From CAZIPZ01 sp964541075 (GTDB lineage: Bacteria; Acidobacteriota; Terriglobia; 20CM-2-55-15), in assembly GCA_964541075.1 (NCBI GenBank), contig CAZIPZ010000084.1, positions 1 to 16,900 on the forward strand: DNA of 16,900 nucleotides, in the 5' to 3' direction. The notes under the pieces were generated by a model. It saw nothing but the letters and a program-made list of their open reading frames with translations. It searched no databases and was not told the DNA's origin. The first letter of the stretch is position 1; each line of letters opens with the position of its first letter. Positions 13,720 through 16,900 of this stretch are shown in pieces. The position numbers were made by a program, and so were the translations under genes.

Positions 13720-15948
13720 ATGGAAGAACTCAAAGACAGATACGAGATCATCGAAGAGGCGGCGACGGACGCGATTGCAACAATCGATGATCACGACCAC
13801 ATCCTGTCGATCAGCAGGGCGGCCGAGCGCATCTTTGGCTTTGCTGTTTCCGAGATGGAAGGGCAACCGATTGATGCGCTGATCCCGAACTACAGGACGC
13901 ATCTGGATGAGGCGCGAAAGTCAAAGTCGAATCTACAGGTTATCGAAGTCGGCGGCCTGCGAAAGAATGGTAAGCAGATCCAGTTGGAGCTTTCGTTAGG
14001 CGAGTACAAGAAGAACAACAGACATATCTTTACAGCAATCATTCGCGACATCGCCCCCCGCAAGGACACCGACCGGCGGCTGGCCGCCCAGTTTGCCGTG
14101 ACGCGAGCTCTAGCCGAATCCTCAAGCCTGTCGGAAGCGACGCCCAAACTCCTGCAATACGTCTGCGAAGCTGTTGGTTGGGAGCTAGGGGAGCTTTGGT
14201 GTGTCAATGCGGATTCCAACACGTTGCATATCGAAGGCAGCTGGCATGTTCCGACGTATGAAGTCGATGAATTTGAAAAGGCCGGGCGCAAGACGATTCT
14301 GTTTCCCGGCATCGACTTGGTTGGCCGCGTTCTCTCGGACGGGCAGCCGGTCTGGATCGACAACGTCGTCGATGACTCCAATTTCCCACGCGCAACAATC
14401 GCTGAACGGGTCGGTCTGCACGGCGCTTTTGCGTTTCCAGTCCGCATTGGCGAAAACGTCAACTGCGTCCTGGCTTTTTACAATCGGGAGGTGGTTCAAC
14501 CTGATGATGAAATGCTCCAGATGTTCGATGCTCTCGGCAGACAGGTTGGGGATTTCATCAAGCGGACACGAGCGGAGGAAGAGCGCGACCAGCTGTTGAT
14601 ATACGAACGCGTAGCGCGAGCTGAAGCCGAAACCAACGCAGACAAGCTTGCCTTTCTGGGTGAAGCCGGAACGTTATTGGCCTCCTCTCTCGATTACCAG
14701 ACCAATCTGCTCAGCGTCGCCAAACTGGCGGTCAATCGGCTCGCCGACTGGTGTGCAGTGGATGTGATGGAAGACCAGAATGGTTTCCATCGAGTGGCGT
14801 TGGTTCACCGAGATCCGGCGCGGATGGAATGGGCGAAAGAGTTTCAGAAACGGTTTACGGCGAAATCGTCCGCTCCCCACGGCGTCGCCCATGTCATGCG
14901 AACGGGCAAGGCCAGAATCTACACGGACATTCCCGATTCCATGTTGATCGCTCTCGCGCAGGACGCGGAGCACTTTAAGATTCTTCAGGAACTCGGTCTG
15001 GCGTCCGCAATGGTCGTCCCTTTGATCGCCCGTGGCCGGACGCTTGGCGCCATCACTCTCGCATCTGAGAATCCGGCGCGGCGCTACGCGCAACAGGATC
15101 TGACTTTCGCCGAGGAACTTGCGCGACGAGCCGCACTCGGTATCGATAACGCGCGTCTGTATGGCGAAGCCCAAAACGCGCTGCGCGAAGTCCAGGCGAA
15201 GACCGATGAGATCCAGCGCCTTAACAGCGATCTGGAAGAACGTGTTCGCGAGCGCACTTCCCAATTGGAGATGATGGTGAAAGAGTTGGAGGCGTTCACT
15301 TACTCCATTTCGGATGACATGCGCGGACCTCTTCGCGCCATTGACGGTTTTTCAAGGGTGCTCTCTGAAGAGTATCCCGACAGACTCGACGCCGAAGGCA
15401 AACGCCTTCTGAATATCATTAGAACAAATGCCCGCAACATGGGCGAATTGATCGACGGTCTTCTGGCATTTTCACATTTGGGACGGCAGGCGATGGACTG
15501 CATGGATCTCAACATGCAGGATATTGCGAAAAGCGTCTTTGATGAGACGCAATCAGAAGAAAAGGATCGTCTGGTCGTTCTGGAGATTCAAGCGCTTCCA
15601 GGTTCGTTTGGCGACCGTGCGATGATTCGGCGGGTTTTTCGCAACCTTATCGCAAATGCTTTCAAGTTCACGAGGCCGAAGAAAGACCCTGTAATCGAGA
15701 TCGGTTATCAGAACGGCGGTTCGCAAAACACGTACTACGTCCGGGATAACGGCGTGGGTTTCGACATGGAATACAGCCACAAACTGTTCGGCGTGTTTCA
15801 GCGGCTGCACAGCGTCGAGGAGTTTGAAGGCGCCGGCGTCGGCCTCGCCCTAGTCCAACGAATAGTGCTCCGGCATGGAGGCCGAGTATGGGCTGAAGGA
15901 AAGGTGAACGATGGAGCGACCTTCTATTTCTCGCTTCCTAAAGGATGA
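13720..15948 (+). CDS. PAS-GAF-GAF sensor histidine kinase-like protein with H-box His replaced by Asp
   Basis: A 742-residue soluble sensor with no transmembrane segment. A PAS domain spans about 5-120, GAF domains about 121-287 and 312-480, a coiled-coil linker about 485-522, a HisKA-like dimerisation helix pair about 523-590, and a HATPase_c domain about 625-740. The ATPase is intact: N-box N642/N646, G1 DNGVGFD (676-682), F-box LFGVFQRL and G2 GAGVGL (704-709). The closest family by sequence feel is the phytochrome-like kinases whose H-box reads S-x-S-H-D-L-R. Here it is YSISDDMRGPL (528-538), so D532 stands where the phospho-accepting His should be (GAT instead of CAT/CAC). Autophosphorylation in the usual way is therefore not expected unless this is a sequence error. 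The ATG at 13720 has an AAGAG site eight bases upstream. The single-domain response regulator follows about 100 bp downstream. Confidence 0.9.
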   Translation: MEELKDRYEIIEEAATDAIATIDDHDHILSISRAAERIFGFAVSEMEGQPIDALIPNYRTHLDEARKSKSNLQVIEVGGLRKNGKQIQLELSLGEYKKNNRHIFTAIIRDIAPRKDTDRRLAAQFAVTRALAESSSLSEATPKLLQYVCEAVGWELGELWCVNADSNTLHIEGSWHVPTYEVDEFEKAGRKTILFPGIDLVGRVLSDGQPVWIDNVVDDSNFPRATIAERVGLHGAFAFPVRIGENVNCVLAFYNREVVQPDDEMLQMFDALGRQVGDFIKRTRAEEERDQLLIYERVARAEAETNADKLAFLGEAGTLLASSLDYQTNLLSVAKLAVNRLADWCAVDVMEDQNGFHRVALVHRDPARMEWAKEFQKRFTAKSSAPHGVAHVMRTGKARIYTDIPDSMLIALAQDAEHFKILQELGLASAMVVPLIARGRTLGAITLASENPARRYAQQDLTFAEELARRAALGIDNARLYGEAQNALREVQAKTDEIQRLNSDLEERVRERTSQLEMMVKELEAFTYSISDDMRGPLRAIDGFSRVLSEEYPDRLDAEGKRLLNIIRTNARNMGELIDGLLAFSHLGRQAMDCMDLNMQDIAKSVFDETQSEEKDRLVVLEIQALPGSFGDRAMIRRVFRNLIANAFKFTRPKKDPVIEIGYQNGGSQNTYYVRDNGVGFDMEYSHKLFGVFQRLHSVEEFEGAGVGLALVQRIVLRHGGRVWAEGKVNDGATFYFSLPKG

Positions 15949-16051
15949 CCGAAAAAGCGTAATTCGATTCGTGAATTGAACTCAAGCAGCGGCGCTGCAG
16001 AACATACTGGAGTGGTTGCCGGAAGGCCTACTCCCATCGCGAAAGAAGCAC

Positions 16052-16492
16052 GTGAACGAAGCTCAAACCGATATCCTCCTTGTTGAAGACAATCCAAACG
16101 ACGCTGAACTGACTCAGCGCGCTCTCAAGAAATCCGGTTTGGCCGACCGTCTGGTTATTGTGCGTGACGGCGCCGAGGCCCTTCAGTACCTGTTCGGTGA
16201 AGGCGCCTACGCCGGCCGCAAAGTCGAGAATCGGCCCCGCGTGGTTTTTTTGGATCTCAAGCTGCCGAAAGTTGACGGCGCCGAAGTCCTTCGGCGCATT
16301 CGCGCCGATGAACGTCTGAAGACCATGCCGGTCGTTGTTCTAACTTCATCGCACGAAGAGCGCGATATCCGAGACTGCTACAGAAGCGGAGTCAACAGCT
16401 ATGTCGTGAAGCCGGTCGAGTTCGACCAGTTCTTCAAGACTGTGAATGATCTCGGAATCTACTGGCTCATGCTGAACAAAACACCCCTGTAG
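16052..16492 (+). CDS. Single-domain response regulator (Rcp1/CheY-like)
   Basis: A stand-alone receiver domain, 146 residues from the GTG at 16052 (an upstream TTG at 16016 would add 12 residues). The GTG is preferred because family members usually start just before ILLVEDN and because GAAAG lies six bases upstream. The phosphorylation site is complete: E12/D13 (LLVEDNPND), D68 (VVFLDLKLP), T98 (VVLTSS) and K120 (YVVKP). The extra loop between helix 2 and strand 3 (GEGAYAGRKVENRPR) and the C-terminal YWLMLN are typical of the Rcp1 type that partners phytochrome-like kinases, which matches the upstream gene. There is no output domain, so it probably acts by protein contact or in a phosphorelay. 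A small AATTC/GAATT hairpin lies at 15961-15977 in the intergenic gap. Confidence 0.9.
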   Translation: MNEAQTDILLVEDNPNDAELTQRALKKSGLADRLVIVRDGAEALQYLFGEGAYAGRKVENRPRVVFLDLKLPKVDGAEVLRRIRADERLKTMPVVVLTSSHEERDIRDCYRSGVNSYVVKPVEFDQFFKTVNDLGIYWLMLNKTPL

Positions 16493-16536
16493 ACATGGCG
16501 AGAACATTTTTGACAAGCGTTAGATCATGCCAAGAT

Positions 16537-16900
16537 TCAGCTTGTTGAAGACAAGGGGGAATTCTCAGCAAGATCCTTATTAGGATTCCATGGCGTCACA
16601 GCAGGCAGCAATGCCATTCCGGGAAGTGCGCCCAGAACGCTGATCATGAAGAATACCGGCCACCCTGTTTTTTCCACTATTAATCCTGCCGGAGCCGCCA
16701 GCGAATCCCTGCCGAGAGCCACTAAACTCGACAGCAGTGCGTACTGCGTAGCCGAGAACCTCGGATTGCACAGACTCATGAGAAAGCTAACCAGTCCGGC
16801 TGTTCCAAGTCCCGTACAAAAATTTTCAATAATGACCGTCGAAATAGTTGTGTGCGTCAAGTTCTGCAAAATCGTTTCCGAAAAGCTGTCTGAGTTCGTC
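16537..16900 (-). CDS. ampG: AmpG-family muropeptide permease, C-terminal part (runs off the right edge)
   Basis: The frame is open to the window edge, so this is the C-terminal 120 or so residues of a longer MFS protein. GLGTAGLVSFLMSLCNPRFSATQYALLSSLVALGR and the following GLIVEKTGWPVFFMIS match the last helices of AmpG, the inner-membrane importer of anhydromuropeptides used in cell-wall recycling. Only two or three of the expected 12-14 helices are in the window. The visible tail after the last helix (PWNPNKDLAENSPLSSTS) is short and polar. It converges with the response-regulator gene across 44 bp with no clear terminator. It may be a housekeeping gene that marks the end of the glycan locus. 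The assignment is by remembered family sequence, not by search. Confidence 0.75.
   Translation of the reverse strand, partial: TNSDSFSETILQNLTHTTISTVIIENFCTGLGTAGLVSFLMSLCNPRFSATQYALLSSLVALGRDSLAAPAGLIVEKTGWPVFFMISVLGALPGMALLPAVTPWNPNKDLAENSPLSSTS

Noticed and set aside
14674..15264. A 196-residue - strand frame opposite the kinase gene
   Set aside because: A shadow of the GAF2 and coiled-coil region; the + strand domains are clear.
1..16900. CRISPR arrays, insertion sequences, integrases, tRNA or rRNA genes, phage genes
   Set aside because: Looked for regular spaced repeats, transposase or integrase motifs and tRNA-like cloverleaf sequence on both strands; none was found by eye.

Overview
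The window looks like a chromosomal surface-glycan (exopolysaccharide or O-antigen type) locus of a Gram-negative soil-type bacterium. The best guess is Acidobacteriota (Solibacter/Bryobacter-like). That rests on the C-terminal module of the 1279-residue secreted protein, which resembles modules I associate with secreted acidobacterial proteins, and on the Gram-negative-type AmpG permease at the right edge. The taxonomic call is an inference and has not been searched.

Layout. (1) 1-2551, + strand: a promoter region with inverted and direct repeats, a NarL/LuxR-type response regulator, and 21 bp later a fused enzyme joining an N-terminal formyltransferase to a C-terminal NodB-type polysaccharide deacetylase. 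(2) 2581-6383, - strand: four overlapping genes transcribed as ATP-grasp ligase > PHP-domain hydrolase > GT-B glycosyltransferase > second NodB-type deacetylase. This operon converges on the fusion gene with only 29 bp between the stop codons. A well-placed 21-codon upstream ORF overlaps the start of the ATP-grasp gene. (3) 6636-10475, - strand: a large secreted mosaic protein with a signal segment, a beta-propeller-like region, two similar beta-sandwich domains separated by Thr/Ser/Gly linkers, and a duplicated C-terminal module. It is preceded by a 377-bp gene-free, hairpin-rich stretch. (4) 10853-12627: two divergently transcribed class I SAM-dependent methyltransferases. (5) 12676-13476, - strand: a Wzm-like ABC-2 polysaccharide-export permease with no ATPase gene beside it. 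(6) 13720-16492, + strand: a soluble PAS-GAF-GAF histidine-kinase-like protein whose H-box histidine is replaced by aspartate, followed by a single-domain response regulator. (7) 16537 to the right edge, - strand: the C-terminal part of an AmpG-family muropeptide permease.

How the genes may work together (inference). The glycosyltransferase, the two deacetylases, the formyltransferase domain, the ATP-grasp ligase and the methyltransferases would build and decorate an amino-sugar-containing glycan. The ABC-2 permease would export it, and the secreted mosaic protein may bind or display it. The fused enzyme suggests an acyl swap, with N-deacetylation followed by N-formylation of the freed amine. 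The two signalling modules, one at each end, could control the locus. No rRNA, tRNA, CRISPR array, insertion sequence or integrase was seen.
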